From: Kangiellaceae bacterium
Lineage (GTDB): Bacteria > Pseudomonadota > Gammaproteobacteria > Enterobacterales > Kangiellaceae
Direction of reading: 5' to 3'
Length of the DNA stretch: 64,000 nt
NCBI GenBank assembly: GCA_013373015.1
Contig: JABXIQ010000007.1
Span: 62,001 to 126,000, forward strand
Position 1 is the first letter of the stretch. Each line of letters begins with the position of its first letter. Under the pieces are notes generated by a model, which did no database searches, was not told the origin of the DNA, and worked only from the letters and a program-made list of their open reading frames with translations. This document shows, one piece after another, positions 9,538-18,328 of the stretch. Position numbers and translations under genes: made by a program.

Positions 9538-11154
9538 TTATTGTGATGCTTCTGCTTTAGCCACTAGATCAGCCGCATGGTTAATAGCATGGAAAATATT
9601 GCTTTGCTCATGCGTGCCTCGCAGTAACTGTGCGCCAGGTCCAATAGCATAAATTCCTACATCTTCGCCTGAATGCGTTTCAGAACTTAACGGCACTAAG
9701 GCTTCTTGGTGAAAGCCATGACTTTCAACAGCGACATCACTCAGCTCATAACGCCCTGCAGCATGAGGATCACTATAGCGCTGATCGCCAGTGCTAGTAT
9801 CGCCATAATCTGCAAAACCTAAACCGTTACGATAACCAACAGTGGTGTAAGGCATATCATCTTTTGCTAACACATGCTCATCTTCCGCATGCCCTGCACT
9901 ATCATTAGTTTTAACCAAACCTAATATCGGATTACCACGAGTTGGATAACCTGCCATTGTGAACACATGCCCATGATCAGCCGTTACAATGATTAAAGTT
10001 TCAGACAAATCAACACTATTAACTGCAACCTGAATAGCTCTATCAAACTCAACTGTATCTTGTAGAACACGATAGGCGTTACCAGCATGATGGCCGTGAT
10101 CAATACGTCCAGACTCAACCATTAAGAAAAAGCCTTTATCATTTTTGCTTAAAATATCTAGGGATTTTTGTGTCATTTCGCTCAAAGATGGCTCTCCCGC
10201 AATATCATTAGCGCGATCCACTTCATATTCCATGTGAGACGAATTGAACAGGCCAAAGACTTTATTCACACTAGCAGCATCAATAGCATCAAAACCCGTT
10301 TGGTCATAAACATAAATACCATTTGTGTATTTGGCTCTCCACTCATCAATCAAATTTTGACCATCTTTGCGCTTGCCTGATTTACCTTCTTCATCAATCA
10401 CACTACTTGGGAAAAAGTGACGACGACCACCACCCATCACAACATCAATTCCATCACCATAACTAAAGTTAACCAATTGAGAAGCTATATCAGTACATCC
10501 ATTGGCTTTTGCTTCATCAGTCAGATTATTATCACTCTCCCAATTACGCTCAGGTGATTTAGAATAAGTCGCAGCAGGTGTTGCATGGGTAATTCTTGCC
10601 GTACTTAACACACCTGTGGATTTACCCGCCATTTCAGCAAGCTCAATAGAAGTAACCAATTCTTGCCCAGATCCAGAAGCACAATCTGCACGCAGCGCTT
10701 TTTCACCGTAACCAATAACACCAGCTTTGGTCTTAACGCCACTGACCATAGCTGTCATGGTGCCAGCAGAGTCTGGAGTTTGTTGATTCGTGTTATATGT
10801 TTTCGAAAAACCAGCAACAGGAAACTTCTCAAAACTTAATTGATATTCTTCGCCCGTTTGCCCATTTTGTTGACCCGCAAAAATTCTTGCAGCAGTAACA
10901 GTAGAAACACTCATGCCGTCACCAACAAATAGAATGACGTTCTTGGCAGCGCCTTTTTCAAGTAATTCCTGTGTTTCTTTCGCCGTTAATACGTTCTGCT
11001 CACCAGCTTCAAACCATTCGTTGGTCTTTGTCCAATCAATTGTTGACACTGCAGGTGTTGGTTCAGATTCATTTTTATCATCATCGCCAAAACAACCACT
11101 TAGTAATGCTGTCGTAACAGCAATTGATAGTAATTTAATCGTACTTTTCATCAT
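9538..11154 (-). CDS. alkaline phosphatase, PhoA family, lipoprotein
   Basis: Zinc-dependent phosphomonoesterase, 538 aa, with signal peptide and lipobox LLSGC (Cys about 21), so probably outer-membrane anchored. All core elements are present: FVGDGM (first metal Asp), TPDSAGTMTAM (phosphorylated Ser), VESGRIDHGHHAGN, TADHGHV and SETHSGEDV. The E. coli D153 position is His (ITHATPAA) and the K328 position is His, the arrangement seen in many high-turnover marine and animal enzymes. It is a close paralogue of the neighbour upstream (23-base gap) and is presumably co-transcribed from the Pho-box promoter in front of that gene. Start by ATG at 11154 with GAGGAT just upstream. Confidence 0.95.
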   Translation of the reverse strand: MMKSTIKLLSIAVTTALLSGCFGDDDKNESEPTPAVSTIDWTKTNEWFEAGEQNVLTAKETQELLEKGAAKNVILFVGDGMSVSTVTAARIFAGQQNGQTGEEYQLSFEKFPVAGFSKTYNTNQQTPDSAGTMTAMVSGVKTKAGVIGYGEKALRADCASGSGQELVTSIELAEMAGKSTGVLSTARITHATPAATYSKSPERNWESDNNLTDEAKANGCTDIASQLVNFSYGDGIDVVMGGGRRHFFPSSVIDEEGKSGKRKDGQNLIDEWRAKYTNGIYVYDQTGFDAIDAASVNKVFGLFNSSHMEYEVDRANDIAGEPSLSEMTQKSLDILSKNDKGFFLMVESGRIDHGHHAGNAYRVLQDTVEFDRAIQVAVNSVDLSETLIIVTADHGHVFTMAGYPTRGNPILGLVKTNDSAGHAEDEHVLAKDDMPYTTVGYRNGLGFADYGDTSTGDQRYSDPHAAGRYELSDVAVESHGFHQEALVPLSSETHSGEDVGIYAIGPGAQLLRGTHEQSNIFHAINHAADLVAKAEASQ

Positions 11155-11177
11155 ATCATCCTCAATTCTGTTACCGG

Positions 11178-12749
11178 TTATTGATACTTTTTGCCAGATA
11201 ATTCAGCAGCTTGATTGATAATGTGGAAAATAACATTTTGCTCAATCACACCATTAATTAAATGAGCGCCAGGACCTTGCGCATGAATAGAAATATCTTC
11301 TCCTGCATGAGTTTCTGAACTTAAAGGAACTAACGCTTCTTGATGGAAGCCACTATTGGACGTATCCACAGTAGTTAAGTCATAACGACCAGAAGCAGCA
11401 TTGTCATCATAACGTTGGTCACCACCATTTCCCTGCCCATAATCGGCATAACCTAAACCATTGGTGTAACCGACTGTAGTGTAAGGCATCCCATCTTTAG
11501 CTAAGGTTGGTTCATCTAACGGATTGCCATTTGCATCAGTTCCTTTTACCAAACCTAAAATATCATTGCCGCGCTGAGGATAACCTGCGATAGTGAAAAC
11601 ATGACTATGATCCGCCGTTACAATGATTAAAGTTTCATCTGCATTAGTTTTATCCATAGCTGCTTGAACAGCATTAGCAAATTCAACTGTATCCTCTAAA
11701 GCACGATAAGCATTACCAGCATGATGGCCGTGATCAATACGTCCAGACTCAACCATTAAGAAAAAGCCATCATCATCTTTACTCAACACATCAATTGCCT
11801 TGCTGGTCATTTCACTTAACGAGGGTTCACCAGCAACATCATTCACTCGGTCAGTCTCATATTGCATATGTGAAGAATTAAACAAAGCTAAAACTTTATT
11901 GACGTTTGCAGTATCTAAATTATCGAATTGGGCTTGATTTTCAATATAAGCAGCAGCTTGCTGTTGATAACGCTGTTGCCATTCAATCGTTAAATCACGA
12001 CCATCCTTGCGTTTACCATTTTTACCTTCTATATCCGTTTTAGTTTCAGGAATAAAATGGCGTCGCCCCCCGCCCATAGCAACATCAATACCATCACCAA
12101 CTTCAAACTCAACTAACTGTGCAGCAATATCTTTACAACCCAAAGTAACAGCGTAATCAGGCAAGTTATTGTCACTTTCCCAATTGCGCTCAGGCACTTT
12201 GGCATAAGTTGCGGCTGGTGTTGCATGAGTAATTCTGGCGGTAGAAATAATACCAGTAGCCATACCTTTTTCTTCTGCAAGCTCTATCGCAGTTTTTAAC
12301 TCATACCCCTGAGCTGTTTCACAACTAGCGCGATCAGTATCAGGTGCGATATTTATAACCCCTGCTTTAGTTTTTACACCTGTCATCATTGCCGTCATAG
12401 TGCCTGCAGAATCTGGCGTTTGTTGATTGGTATTGTAGGTCTTAACATGACCACTATAAGGAAATGTCTCAAATGATAAAGCGTACTCCTCGCCACTGTT
12501 ACCTGCTAATTGACCAGCAAAAATCCTCGCAGCAGTGATAGTTGAGATACCCATACCATCACCTACAAAAACGATGACATTCTTGGCTCTTTCTTGTTTT
12601 TTTTGTTGTAGTTGTTTTGCAATAGCTGTTTGCCCATCAACAAACCAACTGCTCGTTTTTTGCGCATCGGGAATTATCGACGCTTGAGCGTTACTGGCGA
12701 TGATTGCTGATAAAGCACTCACAACTATTGTTTTCGTCATAGAACTCAT
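11178..12749 (-). CDS. alkaline phosphatase, PhoA family, secreted
   Basis: Zinc alkaline phosphatase of 523 aa. ATG 12749 is preferred over an upstream in-frame start because TGAGG lies 5-6 bases before it and the signal peptide (MSSMTKTIVVSALSAIIASN, cut near AQA-S) starts there. There is no lipobox, so it is periplasmic or released, unlike its lipoprotein paralogue downstream. Motifs: FVGDGMGIST, TPDSAGTMTAMMTG with the Ser nucleophile, ITHATPAATY (His at the 153 position), VESGRIDHGHHAGN, TADHSHVFT, SETHAGED. It liberates phosphate from organic esters under phosphate limitation. First gene of a two-gene tandem with three Pho-box repeats upstream. Confidence 0.95.
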   Translation of the reverse strand: MSSMTKTIVVSALSAIIASNAQASIIPDAQKTSSWFVDGQTAIAKQLQQKKQERAKNVIVFVGDGMGISTITAARIFAGQLAGNSGEEYALSFETFPYSGHVKTYNTNQQTPDSAGTMTAMMTGVKTKAGVINIAPDTDRASCETAQGYELKTAIELAEEKGMATGIISTARITHATPAATYAKVPERNWESDNNLPDYAVTLGCKDIAAQLVEFEVGDGIDVAMGGGRRHFIPETKTDIEGKNGKRKDGRDLTIEWQQRYQQQAAAYIENQAQFDNLDTANVNKVLALFNSSHMQYETDRVNDVAGEPSLSEMTSKAIDVLSKDDDGFFLMVESGRIDHGHHAGNAYRALEDTVEFANAVQAAMDKTNADETLIIVTADHSHVFTIAGYPQRGNDILGLVKGTDANGNPLDEPTLAKDGMPYTTVGYTNGLGYADYGQGNGGDQRYDDNAASGRYDLTTVDTSNSGFHQEALVPLSSETHAGEDISIHAQGPGAHLINGVIEQNVIFHIINQAAELSGKKYQ

Positions 12750-12815
12750 GATTAACCTCATTCCCATAATTTGTTAAATACATCGAATAACATAAAGCAA
12801 GCATAGGGTATCGAT

Positions 12816-12848
12816 AACGAATGACGATTTAGTGACGAAACCATGACG
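12816..12848 (-). promoter_or_regulatory. Pho box (PhoB operator), three 11-bp units
   Basis: On the minus strand the hexamers CGTCAT (12848), CGTCAC (12837) and CGTCAT (12826) recur at exact 11-base spacing, each followed by an AT-rich pentamer. This is the architecture of PhoB direct repeats (CTGTCAT plus AT-rich 4 bases). It lies about 70-100 bases upstream of the phosphatase start, the right place for an activated promoter. Confidence 0.85.
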
Positions 12849-13031
12849 TTCCGTTGTAAATTTGATGTCAAGTTAATGAAGAATAAGGAGACGAGTTATA
12901 TTTCATGAAATAGCTATAAATAATTTCTATGTGAGATACGCAAAAGGTGATATATTTGCCCTTTATACAGCTTGCTTATTCCTTGTAAGCTATTGATATA
13001 TCAAGAAGAAAATCACTTAGGTTTATTGCTA

Positions 13032-13946
13032 ATGAAAATTGGAATCTTATCGCGTAATTCAAAACTCTACTCCACACGTCGTTTGGTTGAAGCGGCAAAA
13101 GAACGTGGTCATGAGCCTTTGGTCATAGATGTTTTGAAATGCTACATGAATATCACGGCAAATAGACCTACCGTCCATAGTAAAATACAGGGTGAAGTGA
13201 CTCAAGTGGACGTTGATGCAGTGATTCCAAGGATTGGCGCGTCAATCACCGCTTACGGCACAGCCGTTTTACGCCAATTCGAAGTTGGCGGTGTTTATTC
13301 AGTCAATGAATCGATCGCCATTACCCGTTCACGCGATAAATTACGCGCGCACCAGCTATTGGCTCGTAAAGGCGTTGGCATGCCTATCACCTCTTATGCG
13401 CACTCAGTAGATGCTACAGAAGACTTGATTGCCTCAGTTGGTGGGGCTCCATTAATTGTTAAGGTTATTGAGAGCACCCACGGTAATGGTGTTGTTCTAG
13501 CTGAAACCAATAAAGCTGCAGAAAGTTTGATCAATGCCTTTCGTAGTTTAGATGCAGATTTTCTAGTACAAGAATTCATCAAAGAAGCTGGCGGTTCAGA
13601 TATTCGCTGTTTTGTGGTTGGTGATCGAGTTATCGCCGCGATGCAAAGAAATGCTGCAGAAGGCGAGTTCCGTTCTAACTTACATCGTGGAGGGTCTGCG
13701 CAAGTAGTCAAATTAAAACCCGAAGAGCGAGCATTGGCTGTAAGAGCGGCCAAAGTCATGGGGTTAGATGTTGCTGGTGTCGATCTTATTCGCTCCGCGC
13801 ATGGTCCATTAGTCATTGAAGTAAACTCTTCGCCCGGTCTAGAAGGTATTGAAAAGGCCACAGGTAAAGATATCGCAGGTTCAATCATTCAATACATTGA
13901 AAAAGATTCAAAAAAAGGCCCGAACAAGCCAAAAGGTAAAGGTTAA
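13032..13946 (+). CDS. rimK: ATP-grasp ligase RimK (S6 glutamate ligase type)
   Basis: ATP-grasp enzyme that in E. coli adds glutamates to ribosomal protein S6. ATG 13032 ([18 protein letters not shown]) gives 304 aa, matching the family; the upstream in-frame extension is not conserved-looking and a TTAGG site lies about 10 bases before 13032. The ATP-grasp signature is intact: [41 protein letters not shown] and the metal-binding [13 protein letters not shown] near the C-terminus. A Lys-rich tail ends the protein. It is followed after 16 bases by a retropepsin-like protease gene, a frequently seen pair. Confidence 0.93.
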   Translation: MKIGILSRNSKLYSTRRLVEAAKERGHEPLVIDVLKCYMNITANRPTVHSKIQGEVTQVDVDAVIPRIGASITAYGTAVLRQFEVGGVYSVNESIAITRSRDKLRAHQLLARKGVGMPITSYAHSVDATEDLIASVGGAPLIVKVIESTHGNGVVLAETNKAAESLINAFRSLDADFLVQEFIKEAGGSDIRCFVVGDRVIAAMQRNAAEGEFRSNLHRGGSAQVVKLKPEERALAVRAAKVMGLDVAGVDLIRSAHGPLVIEVNSSPGLEGIEKATGKDIAGSIIQYIEKDSKKGPNKPKGKG

Positions 13947-13962
13947 TCATTAGGTTTGAATT

Positions 13963-14391
13963 ATGACTAAAATGATCGTCGGCTGGAAAGAAAAAGCTCA
14001 ACTCAAACAATTAGGGCTTAATAGTATCAAGGTTAAGGTTGATACTGGGGCAAAAACCTCAAGCATTCATGCTTTTGATATAAAAACCATAGAAAAAGAT
14101 GGTGTTAGCTGGGTTAAATTCAAAACCACCCCATTACGCAGACATCCAAAACGTGTTTTTGAGTGCGAAGCAGAAATTGTCGATTATCGAAAAATCACTA
14201 GTTCAAATGGCCAAACTCAATCGAGGTACGTCATTCGCAGCCCAATCACAATAGGCTCAGAAACTTGGGAAATAGACATTACTTTGGCTAATCGCGAGAA
14301 AATGCGCTACAAAATGCTGCTTGGGCGTGAAGCGATGGAAAACATTTTGGTTTCACCTCATGAAGCCTATATGCAATCTCCTAAAGATTGA
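13963..14391 (+). CDS. RimK-associated retropepsin-like aspartic protease (ATP-dependent zinc protease family)
   Basis: A 142-residue protein of the family annotated as putative ATP-dependent zinc protease. The single catalytic motif VKVDTGAKTSSIHA (about residues 27-40) is the retropepsin D-T-G triad of a homodimeric aspartic protease; the C-terminal LLGREAMENILVSP is also conserved. Relatives encoded beside rimK trim the poly-glutamate tail added to S6, so a role opposing RimK is likely (inference from linkage). Start ATG at 13963, in an operon with rimK. Confidence 0.88.
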   Translation: MTKMIVGWKEKAQLKQLGLNSIKVKVDTGAKTSSIHAFDIKTIEKDGVSWVKFKTTPLRRHPKRVFECEAEIVDYRKITSSNGQTQSRYVIRSPITIGSETWEIDITLANREKMRYKMLLGREAMENILVSPHEAYMQSPKD

Positions 14392-14603
14392 CGTCAACTT
14401 TATTTATAAGCTAAGCCAGCTTTACATTAAGCCCCAATTGCTATATCTTACGCGGCTCAAAATTCGGTTAAAGTTAAAAGTCTTTAAGCTCTGATAGCCA
14501 AAGAGTAAAAAGCAAAGCTTCGAGTAACAAGCACGCATAAGTGCGACTGAATGAGTAACAGTGGATCTGATTGATATACCAAGATTCACAAGAAAAGTTT
14601 AAC

Positions 14604-14694
14604 GGTGAAGTGTCCGAGAGGCTGAAGGAGCACGCCTGGAAAGTGTGTATACGTTAATCGCGTATCGAGGGTTCGAATCCCTCCTTCACCGCCA
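14604..14694 (+). tRNA. tRNA-Ser (GGA)
   Basis: A 91-nt serine tRNA with acceptor stem GGTGAAG/CTTCACC, discriminator G and encoded CCA. It has the D-arm TCCGAGAGGCTGAAGGA, anticodon loop CTGGAAAG (anticodon GGA), a long class II variable arm and the T-loop GTTCGAATC. It is almost identical to E. coli tRNA-Ser(GGA). The preceding 210 bases (14392-14603) hold no gene I can support. Confidence 0.98.
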
Positions 14695-14771
14695 AATACA
14701 CAAATGCGAACCGATGATTCCAAGCATATTATCTACTACCCCTCCCTCCCCTTTTTACTAATATCTAAATA

Positions 14772-15293
14772 CTATGAAGCATTTAATGCTTTTGATTTAT
14801 TCACAAGAAAGTAATGATAACTAAAGAACAGTACTCCATTAAAAAACAAATCACCCAATAGACTTCTTTGTAAAAAAGGCAACGCCATTAGATATGATTC
14901 GGCTAAACCTAATATATCTTTACTATAAAAGTCATTCATTAACCATACCCCGAAGTTGGTAATGACAAAGAACAGTAATGAACCTGCCACTGATGCTAAA
15001 AGCACTCGGCCAGAAGAAATCGAATGTCTCAACCAAAAACCAAGCAATACCGATATCAACATTGCAAAATATACAAAAAATATCGTGTTATGCAGACCAA
15101 TGATTAAATCTGATAATAACATTGCCAAAAGCGGTACCAAAACTGCATACACCTTTTTATCAAAGTGTGCTCCAGAAAAAAGAGCCATCGCCATAACAGG
15201 AGTTACATTAAGAGGATGTGGTAGTAATCGATATAAGGCTAAAGCAAAAATAATAGCTATCAAGGTGATTGTTTTAGTTTTGATTCTATTCAT
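14772..15293 (-). CDS. DUF6580-like small membrane protein in the cobalamin operon
   Basis: A 173-residue, very hydrophobic protein with about five transmembrane segments and the N-terminal signature RLLPHPLNVTPVMAMALFSGAHF, typical of the DUF6580 putative transport family. Its shape (small, multi-spanning, solitary) is like the substrate-binding S component of ECF vitamin transporters. It is the third gene downstream of a cobalamin riboswitch, after btuB and the adenosyltransferase (2-base gap). No btuC, btuD or btuF homologue is in the window. A role in moving cobalamin or a precursor across the inner membrane is therefore a reasonable inference, not shown. Confidence 0.75.
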   Translation of the reverse strand: MNRIKTKTITLIAIIFALALYRLLPHPLNVTPVMAMALFSGAHFDKKVYAVLVPLLAMLLSDLIIGLHNTIFFVYFAMLISVLLGFWLRHSISSGRVLLASVAGSLLFFVITNFGVWLMNDFYSKDILGLAESYLMALPFLQRSLLGDLFFNGVLFFSYHYFLVNKSKALNAS

Positions 15294-15295
15294 GA

Positions 15296-15862
15296 TTAAG
15301 TCTCTTTAGTGTTATTCCATTGCAACTCTACTGAATTATTTTGCCGAGCAAATACTCTGCTTAAAACGAACAAATAATCAGATAGTCGATTTATAAACTG
15401 TAACGAAATTAAGTTCAATTCGCTGCATTCTTGATTCAATGCCACTAGCTGGCGCTCTGCTCTTCTGGCAATACAGCGAGCCAGATGGGTTTGTGCTGAA
15501 ATATAATTTTCACCAGGTATAACAAACTCTTTCAAAGCTGGTAGTTTGCTATTGATGGCATCAATCTGTGCTTCCAAAAAAATAACAGAATCCATCTCTA
15601 AAACAGTATTTTCAGGTAAAGCAAGCTCACCACCTATATCAAACAATCTATTTTGAATAAAAATCAAATCTTTTTCATGGCAATCATCATATGGGTAGCT
15701 TTTCAATAACGCTTTAACAAGCCCCAAAGCAGCATTAAGTTCATCAATATCACCAATGGCACATATCCTTATATCTGACTTTAATTTTATGTCACCATTT
15801 GCGATTCGCGTCCGACCATTATCGCCTTGCTTAGTGGTAATTTTTGTTAATCTATGTCTCAT
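15296..15862 (-). CDS. ATP:cob(I)alamin adenosyltransferase, PduO type
   Basis: Cytosolic enzyme that transfers the adenosyl group of ATP to cob(I)alamin, forming adenosylcobalamin. The 188-residue protein has the PduO/MMAB hallmarks: N-terminal TKQGDNGRTRIANGD, the DELNAALGLVKALL segment, DIGGELALP and the ATP-binding CIARRAERQLVAL helix plus INRLSDYLFVLSRVFA. It is the second gene of the riboswitch operon, 34 bases after btuB. MetH itself uses methylcobalamin, so the adenosyl form must serve another enzyme outside the window. Confidence 0.93.
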   Translation of the reverse strand: MRHRLTKITTKQGDNGRTRIANGDIKLKSDIRICAIGDIDELNAALGLVKALLKSYPYDDCHEKDLIFIQNRLFDIGGELALPENTVLEMDSVIFLEAQIDAINSKLPALKEFVIPGENYISAQTHLARCIARRAERQLVALNQECSELNLISLQFINRLSDYLFVLSRVFARQNNSVELQWNNTKET

Positions 15863-15896
15863 AGTATTTCCTGCTTTCTACGCCATTGCTCAATAC

Positions 15897-17924
15897 TTAA
15901 AATTGATAACTTATCTTGGCCACCCCATGTCGACCAGCGGCAGGGTAAAAACCATTAAATTGAGCATAATCAATATAAGACTTGTTAAAAATATTATCTA
16001 ATCGCAAAGATAGTCGCCAGCTATCCAAATTCCAACTCAATGAACTATTGACTAGTGCATATGAGTTTACTTGGGGTAATGCATTTACAGCATCGCCATC
16101 TTGATAGCGGCCTCCTCGATAATTCACCTCCACACGCCAATCGAGATCATCCACTACAGCCCAATTTACCCAACCGTTAGCGGTTTGCTTTGCAACTCCT
16201 GGCAATTGATATTTTTTCGAGTCAACGACTAGTATTGCATCAACATAATGATAATTTAATCCTAAACTGATGAACTGCAATGGATTAAATTCATATGAAA
16301 CAATAAGTCCATTTCGACTTGATGACTGTCCATTCACATTCGCCCCCGGAAAAAAAGCACCTACAGGCTCGGTTGCATTGGGGTCAAAAAAAATCTCATC
16401 TTTTAACTTAAGTTGATAAATAGATGCTTTGAATTGGTGGCCATTCTCTAGGTAACTTATACCAAGCTCAGTAGAATAACCTCGCTGAGGATTAAGACCA
16501 ATGATATTAGGAGATGTATAAGCTTGTTCATCAACTTTAGCGAATCGAAAGTTTTTACTCCAACGAGCATACGCTTGTAATTGATTACTCACTTCATAAT
16601 TTAAGCCAATATCAAATGCATGAGCTTTATTATCAAGATTTACTCCTTGTGCATAACTAAAAGCATCAGTTAATTCGTCTTTAACCTTGCTATAACGGCC
16701 TGCCAAGTTCAGATTCATGCTTTGTAAGAATGGTATTGATAAATAACTATAGATACTCAAAGCCTTCTGCTGATTACCACGACTTAACAGTGAAAAGTCA
16801 TAATCATTATGATCAATATCCATACCAGCTATCCATTCTACAGTTCTAGCGTCGCTTCGCTGCTCTTCTAGCACCCACACTTTTTTTATGCGCGGATACA
16901 CGCCAAGTTGACTCCGCTCAGTGCTGTTTACTGTATCTGTTGCAAAACCAATAAAGCTGTTAATACTTTCTATATTACTGTCAGAATGATTAATATCTAA
17001 ACCAAACTGCCAACTTTCTGAAAGTTGATGACTAGAATTAAATTGATAGCTAACCCTGTCAGTATTCACAAAATCATTTGCAAACTCATCTCTTGATAAC
17101 CGAGGGCTTATTAAGTCTTCCTCTAATAGTGCCCCTGGTGTTTGTAAGTGTTCCTTAAAATCAATAATCTCTAGGTTCCAATTCGAACTCTGACCTATAT
17201 AGCCTAGCTGCATGGCAACCTGTTTTTGTTTTTGCTCATTATGTTCGCGATAATTATCTGTTCTCTTTTCATAGCCTGAAAAAGCCCCTTTCCATCCGTT
17301 ATCACCAGAAAAGTTTACATCCACACTTGCTAATCTATTATGATAACTTCCTGCTGCTACTGTAAATTTTGCAGATTGATTATTGGGTGATTTGGTTATC
17401 ACATTAATCACTCCAGCAACCGCTTGATCACCATAAAGACTGGTTGCACTACCTTGAACTATTTCAATACGTTTAATACGTTCAATAATGATTGTTTCAA
17501 GATCGGGAGCAGCTATGTCAGTATTATTTAAGCGTCGCCCATCAAGCAAAACTAATACATTATTTGCAGCTTGTTCGAATGCTACCCCTCTCAAACTGAC
17601 TATTGTTTTTCCAGAAAGATTGCTAACTTGAACCCCTGCAACTTGTTGCAATAACTGCAAAAGATTACTAGCTCCGGACAACTCAATGGTTTCTTGATCA
17701 ATAACATCAATATGTGTTGGAAGTTGCTTATATTCCTGCTCAAAACGGTTTCCACTTACAATGATAATATTATTTTTTACTTTAGTGTGTTCCGATATTG
17801 TTTGCGCTTTTTCAGCAGCATCAGAGGACTTAACAACAAAAAGATTAACGATGATTACAGCTAATAAATACGTCAAATAATGTGAAGCAGTTGCTTCAAT
17901 CCGGTCAAACATATGCCTTTGCAT
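15897..17924 (-). CDS. btuB: TonB-dependent vitamin B12 receptor BtuB
   Basis: Outer-membrane cobalamin receptor, about 675 aa. N-terminal signal region, TonB-box-like NNIIIVSGNRFEQ, then plug domain (LPTHIDVIDQETIELSGASN, continuing to VLLDGRRLNNTDIAAPDLE and IERIEIVQG-type RIKRIEIVQGSATSLYGDQA) and a 22-strand-type barrel ending ...GRHGVAKISYQF with the terminal Phe. The assignment to B12 rests on the cobalamin riboswitch directly upstream and the adjacent adenosyltransferase. ATG 17924 (MQRHMFDR) is chosen since it begins a plausible signal peptide; ATG 17912 with AAAGG four bases before it is an alternative. Confidence 0.93.
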   Translation of the reverse strand: MQRHMFDRIEATASHYLTYLLAVIIVNLFVVKSSDAAEKAQTISEHTKVKNNIIIVSGNRFEQEYKQLPTHIDVIDQETIELSGASNLLQLLQQVAGVQVSNLSGKTIVSLRGVAFEQAANNVLVLLDGRRLNNTDIAAPDLETIIIERIKRIEIVQGSATSLYGDQAVAGVINVITKSPNNQSAKFTVAAGSYHNRLASVDVNFSGDNGWKGAFSGYEKRTDNYREHNEQKQKQVAMQLGYIGQSSNWNLEIIDFKEHLQTPGALLEEDLISPRLSRDEFANDFVNTDRVSYQFNSSHQLSESWQFGLDINHSDSNIESINSFIGFATDTVNSTERSQLGVYPRIKKVWVLEEQRSDARTVEWIAGMDIDHNDYDFSLLSRGNQQKALSIYSYLSIPFLQSMNLNLAGRYSKVKDELTDAFSYAQGVNLDNKAHAFDIGLNYEVSNQLQAYARWSKNFRFAKVDEQAYTSPNIIGLNPQRGYSTELGISYLENGHQFKASIYQLKLKDEIFFDPNATEPVGAFFPGANVNGQSSSRNGLIVSYEFNPLQFISLGLNYHYVDAILVVDSKKYQLPGVAKQTANGWVNWAVVDDLDWRVEVNYRGGRYQDGDAVNALPQVNSYALVNSSLSWNLDSWRLSLRLDNIFNKSYIDYAQFNGFYPAAGRHGVAKISYQF

Positions 17925-18008
17925 GTGAATAGTCTCGTAATACGAGCGGGAACAAAAAAAATAACTAACCAAATAACACTTCAACGCCCGCCGCATCGAC
18001 TGTCAAAG

Positions 18009-18174
18009 AAATTAAGGCTGGTCTCCGGACTTATAAGCTTCTAGCTTCTCACCTTCCCAGCGATTTATAGCTTCAAATCACCAGTGGTTATTGAAAAGCG
18101 CTCCTAATTACCGTTGCGGGGGCAGTATCAGAATCACACTGATTTCCCAATTAACTCTATCAAGACCTTAATTT
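18009..18174 (-). promoter_or_regulatory. cobalamin riboswitch upstream of btuB
   Basis: On the minus strand all conserved segments are present in order. The P1 arms AAATTAAGG (18174-18166) and CCTTAATTT (18017-18009) are perfectly complementary. Then come TTGGGAAATCAG, the CTGCCCCCGCAACGGTAA core, CTGGGAAGGTGAGAAGC and the B12 box AGTCCGGAGACCAGCC. Binding of coenzyme B12 would repress btuB, the adenosyltransferase and the DUF6580 gene. The expression platform between 18008 and 17925 shows no strong terminator, so translational control is more likely. Confidence 0.95.
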
Positions 18175-18293
18175 AGGTAGTTACTAGATATAACAACTTA
18201 CTCAGAGCCATTAATTCACTTCAAGGGTTAGAAAAAGCAAATCTGTGGGTTTCCCTCTGAGCAAGTGAGTGCTATGATACGCAAAAACCATAT

Positions 18294-18309
18294 AGACGTC
18301 TATACGTCT
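18294..18309 (+). promoter_or_regulatory. MetJ operator of metH, two met boxes
   Basis: Two adjacent 8-mers AGACGTCT and ATACGTCT match the MetJ consensus AGACGTCT (8/8 and 7/8). They lie 19 bases before the metH ATG and downstream of a possible -10 TATGAT (18273-18278), so bound MetJ would block initiation. Confidence 0.9.
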
Positions 18310-18328
18310 TTTAATAATTTATTGGTAT

